NCBI GenBank assembly: GCA_018398575.1
Contig: JAGTXZ010000018.1
Location: forward strand, 1,674,001-1,738,000
Origin: Ampelomyces quisqualis
Lineage: Eukaryota; Ascomycota; Dothideomycetes; Pleosporales; Phaeosphaeriaceae
Direction of reading: 5' to 3'
Length of the DNA stretch: 64,000 bases
Each line of letters begins with the position of its first letter. Within the stretch, counting starts at the first letter, position 1. This document shows positions 42,247-52,786 of the stretch, piece by piece. Below the pieces are notes generated by a model, which did no database searches, had not been told where the DNA came from, and saw nothing but the letters and a program-made list of their open reading frames with translations. The position numbers and the translations under genes were made by a program.

Positions 42247-44360
42247 ATGAAGCTTCATATACTTTTCCTCCTGCCACTGGCTTCGACAGCTAACGCAAGC
42301 TGGTCGAAGAATCTCAACTATCGTTCACCCTCTGAACACCATCCGTCGCTTGGTGTATCGATACACCGTATAGTAAAGCGAAATGACCCAAGTAGTAGCT
42401 ACGATGCTGCTGCCCTCAACTTCACGCATGGGGTTGCTTCCGGCGACCCGTATCCTACCAGCGTGATTCTCTGGACTCGTGTAGCCCCCGAAAGCGACAA
42501 CTCCAATTCAAATATCACAGTCTCAGGATACGCACCCTTGTTTGATCACGATAACGAGAGGTACGTGTCGGTATCAAAGTCACCGATTTGCGTGGAGTAC
42601 AAAGTTACTTCAGACAAGGCACTTAGCGCTATGGTCGATAGTGGTAAAGTCTATACATCCTCAGATGTTGATTTTACCGTCAAGGTAAGTAACAGGACAT
42701 AAAAAGGGCCTTCACGCATTGATTTCAACCAGGTAGAAGCACAAAATTTGAAGGCTTTCACTACCTATTACTACCAGTTTGCTGTATGTAACTCAGATAA
42801 CAAAAGTCCCACAGGAAGAACCAAGACCACTCCAAAAGCAGACGACGACGTCACCAAAGTGAGTCTCGCGGTATATTCGTGCGCCAATTACCCTTTTGGT
42901 TTCTTCAACGCCTATGGAAACATTGTTCGCAAGGTTGGTCTTATCATGCTACAAGAGAATCGTGCATGAGTCTGACAGTATATACCTCTAGGACTCTGTT
43001 GATTATGTCGTCTTTCTTGGCGACTACATCTATGAGTACAAGAACGGTTATTATGGCTGGGGAGATGCTCTTGCTCGCATTCCGCAGCCCAACAAAGAAA
43101 TATTCAGTCTTTACGACTATCGCAAAAGGCTTGCGACATATCGCACAGATCTAGACCTGGTTGCTAGTCATCAGCAGTTCCCTTGGATAGGTATGACAAC
43201 CCCTTTGCACCTTTGTTACGCTTGACCGATGCTAACGACAGGCAGTAAGTCATATTCGAAAGCTACCTGTGGAGTTTTCACAACACTCCGAGAATCTCAG
43301 CTAATCCTTTCTTGTCTGTCTTCAGCCTGTATGGGACGATCATGAGGTTGCAGATAATGTTTACAGGGATGGTGCTGCTGAATTGAACAACACCGAAGAT
43401 TCCTTCCTGAAGGATGGCGGTATCTCGGTCGACCAGAGAAAGATGAACGCTGTCCGAGCCTATTTCGAATGGATGCCAATTCGACAGGTTGACATGGATG
43501 ACAACCTCCGCGTATGGCGCTCCTTTTCTATCGGAAAACTTATTGACCTTGTCATGCTCGATACGCGCAATTACGACCGTTCGATCACCGATCTCTACTG
43601 GAACACCGATTACATCAATCAAATCGCAAATGACGGCGGTCGGTCACTGATGGGATCCCGTCAAGAGAGTTGGATGTACCGTACTCTTTCCGAGTCTGCA
43701 AAACGAGGCGCCACTTGGCGTGTCATTGGATCACAGATAGTCTTCTCCCACATTAGCCGAGAGGCTCTTGATCAGAGCGGGGGTAACGGGCTCAATCTAG
43801 ATGCCTGGGATGGATACCAGTCGAACAAGAATCGTACGTTGCATCACTTGTACAGCAACAACATTAACAACAACATCTTCTTAGCGGGCGATAGTCACGC
43901 TTCTTGGGTCAGCGACCTCATTTGGCTTGACGAGATAGACTATGATTCCGCTACCGGCGCTGGTAGTATAGGAGTGGAGTTCGCAGGCTCGGCGGTGTCG
44001 TCGCCATCTCCGTATGGCGAAAACATCACTTTGGCCATGGCAAATAATTATTCCAGCATCATCGAAGGTTCAAATGATGAGCTACACTGGCAGGATTTGT
44101 TCTATCGCGGATACTTCGAGCTGCATTTCACGAAGGACAAAGTGGACGCCAACTTCTTCGGAATTCCCGATATTCGCAAGAAAAATGGATGGGAGATTCC
44201 GCTCGCTAATTTCACGGTTGAGAATGGCGCCAATAGGTTGAAAAGGCCTGTAGCTGGAGGCGTGGTAGAGAGCGGCAGTCTGAAGTTTGGCAAGATGGTC
44301 CGGAACAACCTGACGCTGGACACCAGCAACGGGAAGTGGTTCAACTCGTCATCGGCCTGA
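42247..44360 (+). CDS. Secreted PhoD-type alkaline phosphatase (four exons; last junction one base out of frame)
   Basis: PhoD enzymes are metal-dependent phosphodiesterases/phosphatases that free phosphate outside the cell. Exons 42247-42684, 42733-42933, 42992-43190 and 43326-44360 give about 623 residues. Signal peptide: MKLHILFLLPLASTANA. Motifs: FTHGVASGDPYPTSVILWTR (N-terminal Ig-like start), YVVFLGDYIYEY (metal Asp), VWDDHEVADN, and FLAGDSHASW (GDxH). The first two introns are clean. At the third, exon 3 ends ...FPWI plus one G before GTATGA, while the final exon must start in phase 0 (CCT GTA TGG), so one base is surplus. Inside this 135-bp gap a good acceptor (CTAACGACAG, ending 43241), three bases GCA, and a perfect GTAAGT donor (43245) stand in a row, hinting at a tiny exon, but this also leaves the frame off by one. 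Hence either an unusual splice, a one-base mutation, or a sequence error. Otherwise complete. Confidence 0.8.
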
Positions 44361-45777
44361 TGAGAATATTGCCAAACCTGTCAATGGCTCCGAGAAACTC
44401 CACTGTGTATAGCACGCTTTCATTCCAATTTACGTCGCACAGGGAATGTCCCGGAAGGAAAACATCCTCTGATCAAAGGCTTCGGCAAAGACGGAGCCTT
44501 GGGGCATCATGCTATGTGCCTTGTTGTATACTTAAGATAACTCCGTGCTTACCACCGATGTATAAGTACCACCGACGTAAGTCCTGTTCCAGGAGGCCAA
44601 GAACGTTACCAGCTGCCAATTCTGATACGAAGCCTAACGGAATGTTCATGAGGGCAGCCTTGCACTTTTCTTATCAAGACTAACGAATTGTCCTAGCCTT
44701 CAGTGTCTGCTGTTCTAGAATGGAATCCGTCACAATTCAATCGTCGTCGGTCCCAGTTCCAGTGTGCGGAAGAATGTCCGATGAACAATAGCAAAGGCGG
44801 GTCTTGGCTCACGTGACCGTATAGGTACAATGATGTCACGAATATCTGCAATCCTTCCCTCTATGGCATTAAAGTCCACGACTTCGGATTTCTTTACATC
44901 GCGATCAGAATTCCGCAGTACCCCAAAAATGAAGCCTCCTGAGCTCATTGCGACCCGTGGAAGGTTCCATGCCACAACTTCTACCCAGTCTGAGCTGCGT
45001 GAGGCGCATCATCCAGCCAAGTTCTCCCCGCCATGACACCTCGCTAGCGTTGTGTGTGGTCTTTGTTCATCACTCCGCATCAACACCATGGGTGCGGTCA
45101 TCATTATGCACGTACCCGCGATATATGATGGACACCATGCAGCGATTACAGCGGCTCAATCTTGGCAGCCTATTCCGCTGAGCACAGCCACCACGATGGA
45201 CCCTTCAGTCCCGAAAAGACATGTCTTGTTACCGGGTTAAGCTAGTTCCGGAACTGGGTGTTGCTACGGATCGTGAACTTACCGTCTTGAATTGTCTAGG
45301 CGATATCTTGGGAGCGGTCATAATTCAGAGTAAACTAACGAAATTCTGAAGGCAAGTTCCGTCTAGTGCACAAATGACAGGCCCTTGGGCGTACTAATCT
45401 TCATTGTTCCAGCCAAAAGGTTCTCGGCATCGTACGGCTGGAGTCCTCCCTGTTGGCTGAGCTATGGAGCTAAGTGCCCTACGTCTCTGCCCGCTTCTTC
45501 CCGTATGGCCTCAAGGCTGGAATACCAAGCAAATATCTTCTTTCATTGGTAGCAGCATTCTACGCTTCCCGCTTTCGATCCATGGCGGATTTCAATTCAA
45601 ATTGATGGGACAGGCTTGGCGGCAGAAGCCCGCGGCCTGCATCATAGGTACCGGCATGCAGCTCCAAGACTTGTGGGTCTAACTACCACAGCTGAACAAG
45701 AATCACCGACGTAATCACACCCAGCAGACAATAGTAGCTTGCAATGCAGATGGGGAGCAGTTGGGAAGCTGGACATG
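44361..45777. other. Intergenic region, nothing recognised
   Basis: About 1.4 kb. Contains a CTCACGTGAC box near 44810 and short frames without likeness to any family. Confidence 0.5.
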
Positions 45778-45784
45778 TATAAAG
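45778..45784 (+). promoter_or_regulatory. TATA box of the CHRD-protein gene
   Basis: TATAAAG, 106 bp before the ATG at 45890, well spaced for a leader of about 70 nt. Confidence 0.55.
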
Positions 45785-45889
45785 ACGGTGGAATCGAGCA
45801 CCTCAAAGCATTATCATCAGTACTTGATTACCACACTTCATTTATCACAACACTTTCCATCGCTACCTCAGAAATATCGTTCACCCATC

Positions 45890-46571
45890 ATGCACTTCAC
45901 CGTCCCCGCTATGCTCGCAATCTTGAGCGCTACCGTCGCTGTAGCTGCTCCCACTGCCGGCTCCGACTACAAGCCATATCACAACAAAAACAAGTACAAC
46001 GACGACTGCGACGAGGACTGGAAGTCAAAGTGGGATAACGATGACTGGAAGAAGGCTGAGAAACTCTTCTACTTCAACACCGAGTACTACGTCAAGGCTA
46101 CACCAGACCAAGTCATCGGTACCGATGGGGTACCTGCTCCAGGTCAGCCAGGTGCTAAAGGTATCTTCAAATACGGGATCAACGTCGCAGAGAACACCAT
46201 TTGCTACGTAAGTCAAGAAGTCTCAGCAAATCGTACCACTTTATTCTAACTGTTTCAAGAACATCACTCTATCTGGCGTCACAGGCGATTACTTCTCGCC
46301 GGCCATCACAGCTACACACATTCACGAGGCCGCCAAAGGCAAATCTGGCCCACCTCGCCTTGCTTTCCCCAACCCCAAGGGACCAGACAATCGCCGTGTC
46401 TCATACGGCTGCATGACTGGCCCATTCTTCGTCGGTACCAACAACACTGCTGGAATCGACAACGCTGCGGGTTTCCACGTTCGACAAATTGTCGCTAACC
46501 CCAGCGGCTTCTTCACGGACAGCCACACCAGCACGTTCCGTGCCGGTGCCGTCCGTGGTCAACTCTCTTGA
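45890..46571 (+). CDS. Secreted CHRD-domain protein (intron 46208-46259)
   Basis: Exons 45890-46207 and 46260-46571 give 209 residues. Signal peptide: MHFTVPAMLAILSATVAVAA. The mature N-terminus (about 23-55) is very rich in Lys, Asp and Trp (KNKYNDDCDEDWKSKWDNDD). A CHRD (chordin-like) domain fills about 58-205: YFNTEYYVKATPDQVIGT, GIFKYGINVAENTICYNITL, then ATHIHEAAKGKSGPPRLAFP with the typical THIHxG-like strand, and GFFTDSHTSTFRAGAVRGQL at the end. CHRD domains are beta folds whose role in fungi is not known; secreted ones may sit in the wall or bind partners outside. The intron is 52 bp with GTAAGT donor and CTAAC branch, and splits the NIT glycosylation region after ICY. The frame is complete. 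Confidence 0.88.
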
Positions 46572-47787
46572 ACAAGTATCTCTTGAAAAGAATCATGAAA
46601 GATTCTAGTGGGTGAAGGATTGTTGATAACCATTTAATTAATGACATGCCACAGTGCATCTAATATACATACTGTGAGAGAAGAATCAAACATTACGCCA
46701 ATTCAGAAGCTTTTCCAATGCTGGACATGTGAATACCGTTCTATGCGACTTTCTGGCCCAACCTTTCCTTTGCTTATCAATAACACATTTTTCTCCCATG
46801 TAACAATTTTTGATCCTATTAGAGCTATGTGCGGTTTCAAACAGCATGGCGGCTCACAATTCAGCACTAGACGGATATGTTAACTCCAATTGGAAAATTT
46901 GGGAAACGTGTTGTAGTAGCGTATGCAGCCTTACCACCTCCGAGTCTACCACCACAAGCAGAGTTGATCAAGTTGACCGATGCTACAAGTCTTGATCGTG
47001 TAAGATTGTTCTATTAGACTATCAGTATCACTGGCCTTAGGTACCCGTCGGGCTTGCATGGATAATGTCATGCATTAATTTTACCATGACGCTTCGATGA
47101 TTCCATTGGTGACGCTAGCCGTAACAAAACACTAATGCTGCCATATGAAGATATTCGATGTGATCCATTGTCTAGATGTCGGACTCGGCGCAAGTTCAGG
47201 AGCCTTATTATCCTGTTCTGCCTCCTCTGTTTCACAAGCTAGTCGTGGTTCTTCTGCCGTCTGGTACCAGCCAAGAATCCGAGACGGCACTTCTCTGTAA
47301 GCATTCCACCGTGCAAATTGTACATGAATTTGAGAGAAATCTGACTGCTTGCGGCCGGCCGATGGAAAAGGACGGGCTTCGCCTGACAGACCTAAATTTA
47401 CGCTAGTGTTCGCATGACTCGCGCATGCATCTTTCCCCGCTTTTGTTTCGCCCAGCCTCATGACTTTGACATCTCACCCGCTCCCGATATGTCTCCCTGA
47501 TCTTCTCTGTGTATTTGCCTGAAGCAAGTTTCGAATGCACCAAGATCGAAAGAAGATGCTCCATTGCGGACCGTTCACTGCACAATGCAGCAATGACAGC
47601 AATCGGCGCCGAATGCTTGGCCTCCTGGGCATCGTCATCCGAATGGCAGCCTTCCTCACGACCTTCCTAATTGCGAAAAGACCTTGAGCGGGTCCAGGTA
47701 CGCTCATGGCACCTTATCGGAACCTCAAGAAACTACAAAAAGTCGCGAGAGTCGCCATTGCGCGGAAATGCAAGTCTCCACGCGACA
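46572..47787. other. Intergenic region, AT-leaning at the start, nothing recognised
   Basis: About 1.2 kb between two secreted-protein genes on the same strand. No domain in the short frames; the stretch 46600-47120 is AT-rich by eye. Confidence 0.5.
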
Positions 47788-49036
47788 ATGCTCTTCAAGT
47801 CGACCATTGCGATCGCCGCGGCGCTCGTCAGCGGCGCAACCGCGGCAAACTTCACCGGCGATGTCTTGAATGGCGTAAAAGTCATTCATGACCTGAACCT
47901 CGCAGATGTACCTGCGCAAACAGTGTCGCGGTACTATCTACGCGTCGGCGAGATCAATGGCGGTCTTCCGGTCCACATCCCCGTGATGGTCGCTCGCGGA
48001 ACACCAGACAGTCTCGAGACAGGCACAAAGCTCTCGCTTTCTGCTGCCATTCATGGCGATGAGCTCAACCCCGTGCGTGTGGTACAGCGTATCTTCGAAC
48101 AGCTGGAGGACCAGGTTTCGACACTGAACGGCACGGGTATGTGTACATCTGCAACACAACGTTCGAGCTCCATTGACATCAATAAGTTATCGGTATTCCA
48201 ACTGTGAACCCAATGGGCATTTACCTGAACCAGCGAAACTACTTCACCGCCGGTGCAAGTGGATCCCTCACGAACGTCAATCGCGTCTTCCCTGGTGTTG
48301 CCGCCGCCGATGGTGGTAGTGGACCTCAGCTCCTTGCGTATAACATATGGAATTATATCTGGGGTAATACTAGTCAAGTTGATGTCGGGATTGATCTGCG
48401 TAGGTACAATACAAAACGCTGCTATGACCGGTCCTCTAACTATACATAGACACTCCATCTTCTGGCGGAGAGACATCGCTATGGTGCTACGCTGACTTCA
48501 GATTCACGTACATCGAGCGCTTGGCCAAACTCCTTCAGCCCGACACCCTCAAAATCGACACTGGTGAGCCAGGTTCGATTGAGACAACGTTTGTCCGCGG
48601 CAAGGTGCCGTCTATCACCGTCGAGATGGGCCAAGCGAAAGTCTGGAACAACAGCCTCATTGACCGAACCGTCGACTTCGCCAATCGTGTCATGGTCGAC
48701 CTGAAGCTTGTACCTTCCAACGCCACCTTGGAGCCAAACCTTAACAACGTCTACATTGCAAACACATTCCACGACACTTACTCTCAACAAGGAGGATTTG
48801 TAGAGCGTTTGGTAGGTGTCGATGAGCCGGTTGTCAAGGGCCAGCCTATTGCCAATGTGCGCAACGCTTTTGGCGATATTCTGGAGACTTTGGTGTCACC
48901 TGCAGATGGTCGCATGTTCCAGAGCCCTCGCGATCCCAGCATTGAGCCAGGCGGCTCGGTTGGTCAGATTGCTTATAACTCGACTGATCCTGAGTGTGCT
49001 GATGGATGTATCTTGTCGGGACCTACTAGGCGATAA
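47788..49036 (+). CDS. Secreted zinc deacylase of the AstE/AspA (succinylglutamate desuccinylase / aspartoacylase) family
   Basis: Exons 47788-48136, 48187-48399 and 48450-49036 join in frame to 382 residues. Signal peptide: MLFKSTIAIAAALVSGATAA. The zinc site is H89-x-x-E92 in AAIHGDELNPVRV; the second ligand and its partner appear as GIDLHTP (D186, H188), whose codons span the second intron. VNRVFPG holds the conserved Asn-Arg. TVEMGQAKVW carries the catalytic Glu. C-terminal beta domain: SPADGRMFQSPRDPS. Such enzymes split an amide bond of N-acyl amino acids or similar; a secreted form points to an external substrate such as an acyl-amide or carboxy-amide, not known. Introns are 50 bp each with GTATGT and GTAGGT donors. 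Several N-glycosylation sites (NGT, NTS, NNS, NAT). Confidence 0.88.
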
Positions 49037-49212
49037 GTCTACTACTTCATAAACTTGACAAGTACCAACAAGATCACATCATGCCGTGTATTTGTGAACT
49101 CCATTCAATGGGCTTAACATTCAGAGTTTATCCAATGCATGTCCTGTTCAAGGCTGCGAATGGCGTATCGTCCAGCAGTCTTTAATACCCAAAGGCCAGT
49201 CGCGCCAAAACC

Positions 49213-50755
49213 CTATGCCTGCTGATCATCAGATTCGCCCTCGGCATCCTCATCAGTCAAGCTCGCATAGCCCATCTCCACATCATTGCCCCCAGCTCCC
49301 TGCCTATCTTTACTGCCCAATTCGGCCTCGATCCCCTGCGCCAATGCATCAACTTCATCTTCGTCGCTCGTATCGTCGAATCCGTCCCGCCTCCGAGCAT
49401 AAGCCAACTCGCGATAACAAGGCTTTCCACGGCGAGAATGCTCATGATAACGCTTGCACCATGCGCCCTCTGTGCTCTCTTCGATCTTCAGCGTGAGCTT
49501 CCGACGCGATATACGTAGCGAAGTGCACAGGACTTCATATAGCAGGTCTGGGTGCCACTCTTCTTTGCGCCGCTTCATGCCTTGCATCCTGCTCTCTAGC
49601 TTCTTGCCAGAAAGCGCCATTGCGTCGGCCCAGAGAGTGCGCGCTCCGCAGTCCTCCGGAGTGCTCGTGTACAGTGCGTCGAGCAGCTCGGTATTGAAGT
49701 CAGTGACGTCGGGTTCGAGTCTGGGGTCTTGGACGCGAAGTACACGGCTGTAGTCAGGCGCCTTGGTGTCGTAGCCTTTCAGGCCCTGCATGCGCTTGGC
49801 TATGAGTGGCTTGTTGGGTCGCCATAGCATGTCTTCTTCTCTACCGCTCTTCTCGCCGCGGCGGCGCAAAGCGTGGAAAGCGCGGATCCAGGTGTCGGCG
49901 ATGAGATCACACAGGTTCCACTGACCACGCTTGTTGGCTTCGATGTACAGTTGCATCAGATGCGTTGCTGAGTATCGCTTCGCGGCGTTGTAGCTACGGG
50001 CGTCGACAAGCGTCGGTAGATCGATGAACACTTTGGCTTTGCCGCATAGCATGTTCATGGTCTGGAGCACTTCTTCGCTGATGTTGAGTGAAGACGCGCA
50101 GCGCTCTTCTGTATCAGCAAGCCATGGCTGGATCGTGTCCGATGAATGGGTTCTGTTGTTTTCGTAAATAGTTTCGAGGAAAGGCAATGGTTTACTGTTC
50201 TTTCGTGGGCGACTTGGCCTCTGGTGAGATGGTGTGGGTTCATTCCTCTGGATAAAAATTGCTAAGAGTCCCAATCAGTTGCTCGTTCTTTCAAAGCCTT
50301 ATGATATCCTAATTTCACCTACGTGGTGAACTCCGGCCCTGAAAGTTGCTTCCGCTACTCTCGCTGTTGGCCTTGTTGACGGTTTGCAGCTCGATATGTG
50401 CGTCCATTTCGCTGGAATATATGTGGGCTTCATCTTGTGGTTTCTTGACAACTCTGCCTGAACTAGTTCTTAGGCCCGTGGTGTTTGCGACCGGCAACTT
50501 CTTGTCCGCCTCTTCCTCCTCAGTTTGCTGCCCGTAGCTGTATCCGAAGTCGAAGTTAGGTTTATTTTGTGTGTCTTGTCCACCAGTCTTGTTTCTGAGC
50601 TTCAGGGTAAGTTTCGGCGTCGGCCTCGTGATGTCGGCTGCTGATGTAGCTGAGTCTTTGGCTCGCGCTGAAGCGCCTCCGCGACGCGAACCGGCTCCAC
50701 GACTGGGCCTGTTTCCTCTGCCTTTTTTTCGCGTCATAACTCTCTGCGGTGGCAT
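49213..50755 (-). CDS. Hypothetical nuclear-type protein with basic N-terminus and acidic C-terminus (intron 50262-50322)
   Basis: I do not recognise the family. Exons 50755-50323 and 50261-49213 give 493 residues. The first 45 residues are strongly basic (MTRKKGRGNRPSRGAGSRRG), like an AT-hook or nucleic-acid-binding tail, followed by TPKLTLKLRN and an acidic patch (QQTEEEEADKK). From about 190 a helical, probably folded part begins (MNMLCGKAKVFIDLPTLVDA, YSATHLMQLYIEANKRGQWN, CDLIADTWIRAFHALRRR), then EWHPDLLYEVLCTSLRISRR. The end is acidic (DDTSDEDEVDALAQGIEAEL). The 61-bp intron has a GTAGGT donor and a CTTAG acceptor and splits a Pro codon. The composition suggests a chromatin or transcription role, but this is inference. 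No signal peptide; single-copy-type housekeeping feel. Confidence 0.75.
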
Positions 50756-51301
50756 TTGTTTCCTGGGGCTGCGTGAGCTGGGTCGATACGCGCGACAACT
50801 TGATGAATTGTCGCTAGGGCGGTAGTAAGTTGCGGTGAGTACGGGAAGTGAGGAGAGCAGTAGAGTGCTGTGGTTCGTGGGATGACGTTTTGAGCACAGA
50901 GCCTAGTTAATCTCAGGTGAAAGTGAAATGATGGGGGCTAGCGGTATCAGTCTTGAACCGCCCACACCGCCTCCGATCGTTGCGCTGCGGCAGTGAACAA
51001 GGCAGCATCTCTTTCAGGTCTGCTCTTCACCAACCTCCTTTACCATCCATTTCTACTATCAGCACTACTCCCGCAACAGCTCGTGCAACTCTACTCTCAG
51101 CTTTCTGAGACTTCAGCGTGCAAGTGAGAGAGAGAATTTGTGGTTTCCATGGGGATTTCTGTACTACGGCTGCCTCTGGTGGGTTGATATTCTTTCTTCT
51201 TTTAACCTCCATTATATCCATCTACTTTCCTCACACCAATATAAATTCAGTGACTAATACTACCCATACTCGCAGCCCTTAAGTACAGCTGATCGTCTAG
51301 C
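50756..51301. other. Intergenic region (promoter of the preceding minus-strand gene)
   Basis: About 545 bp upstream of the 493-residue gene. No recognised gene; contains a C/T-rich stretch near 51030-51070. Confidence 0.45.
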
Positions 51302-51598
51302 ATGGCCCTTGATACCAACAACACGGCATCTGGGCAGCCTGGTGAGAATATGGCGCGGAAGAAAAATCATGAATTCGAACAGGCGCGTGGTCCAAATGGT
51401 CTTTAAGACTCTGACAGCGATGAGATTGACTTTTCTCTACTGAATGCTCGATATAGGGCTTAAAGAATTTCTCCAGAACACCTGCGCAGAAAGGATTTAC
51501 ACACTGTGGATTCAGGATACTGTGGCATCATTCTTGTCGTCGACAAACCTAAAGAAGGCGTAAATGTTACATGGGTAGGCTACGTTGGGGTTTCTTGA
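51302..51598 (+). pseudogene. Decayed ORF of unknown family, two in-frame TAA codons
   Basis: From an ATG at 51302 one frame reads MALDTNNTASGQPGENMARK..., meets TAA at 51404, continues as DSDSDEIDFSLLNARYRA, meets TAA at 51461, then goes on RISPEHLRRKDLHTVDSGYC to a TGA at 51596. The segments between stops have a protein-like, charged composition, so a dead gene fragment fits better than chance. Both stops could derive from CAA by C-to-T change. The family is not recognised, and it could also be chance. Confidence 0.4.
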
Positions 51599-52786
51599 TA
51601 AAATATCAGTCACTCATCCAGGCAGATTTCCCTCTGCCAAGACTGACGCCTACTTATCGGCCACTAGGATCGAGCCTGCAGAACCAGAAAATCTGCAAAA
51701 ACTGTCAGCAAAAGACTACCCGGGCGACTATTATACGACAAACGGCCCCGGCACTTGATGTAAGTGGAAAGATATAGGGGAGAAGCGAGTGGTGTCAGAC
51801 TATCTACTTGTTGGTGAATGTACCTGGAAGGAAAACAGTGACAGAGCGAGTCCACATGAGGGCTAGCGCGGGATGTGGAGAGACCTCGTTCCCCGTTTAG
51901 CGCGTCAAGTGCTCCACCTCCGACTCAAGACGACCCATCCATCTACGCCAACGACCGCTACAAAAATGGCCGGCCAATGGTTCGCCCTGCCCAGCATTTT
52001 CTCCTGCTCCATCAACGAATCCTACCAAATCATCCGCAGCAACGAAAACCTCTTCCAGGCCAGAAATAGGGAGTCCTGGAAATTCCGCCTTATCTCCAGA
52101 CCACCACTATCACCGCCTTGGTCAGTCTGAGCTTGGATCCGAATACGCGCGATTCGTACTTGATGGGGTGAAACTATTTCGCCGACTCGGAATTCCAGGT
52201 TGTTGACACCCGCTGGAACATGAACGCATTGTGTCAGCGACTATGGTCATGCTAAGAACAGCAGCGTGCTGGAGTGGAAACGTTGTACTAGCATTCAGCT
52301 CCAGGATGCCGTAGATGTGCCCAGAGTCTACAAACATCCCAAAGCCAGTTAGCGTCGACTACAACAATCACTTGGAACTCGTGCAGACACAGGATATATG
52401 GACAATCTGTAAGAAAACGGTCCTGGATTACCCTCTATGCAACTAGCTACACTCCCCCCCAATTCAAACATTATGATCCGCCCTTCTTTTACCCGTTCAT
52501 TTACGCACACCAAGCCTTTACCGTCTCCAACATCCGCTGTCCAGTCCGGCAATCTCGCCATTCAAGAAGAGGGTAAGAAATCAATCCAAATAATCCATAC
52601 AGGATGCAGCACTACCAGTGCGCAAAGGGAGTGTAGCCAACCCATCCATCTCGTTTCCGTTCGAAATGGCAGAAGTTATCGAAATATAGATGGGTCGTAA
52701 AAGTACCTTTCTTGGTCTTCGTAAAGAGAGTCGTGAATTAGTAGTAAGAGTTGTGGTTTGGGCTAGTGAAAGCCAGGAGGATACGT
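51599..52786. other. Intergenic region, nothing certain
   Basis: About 1.2 kb. A 64-codon frame at 51875-52069 (MERPRSPFSASSAPPPTQ...) and short pieces after it have no recognised likeness and could be relics. Runs of C near 52455. Confidence 0.4.
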
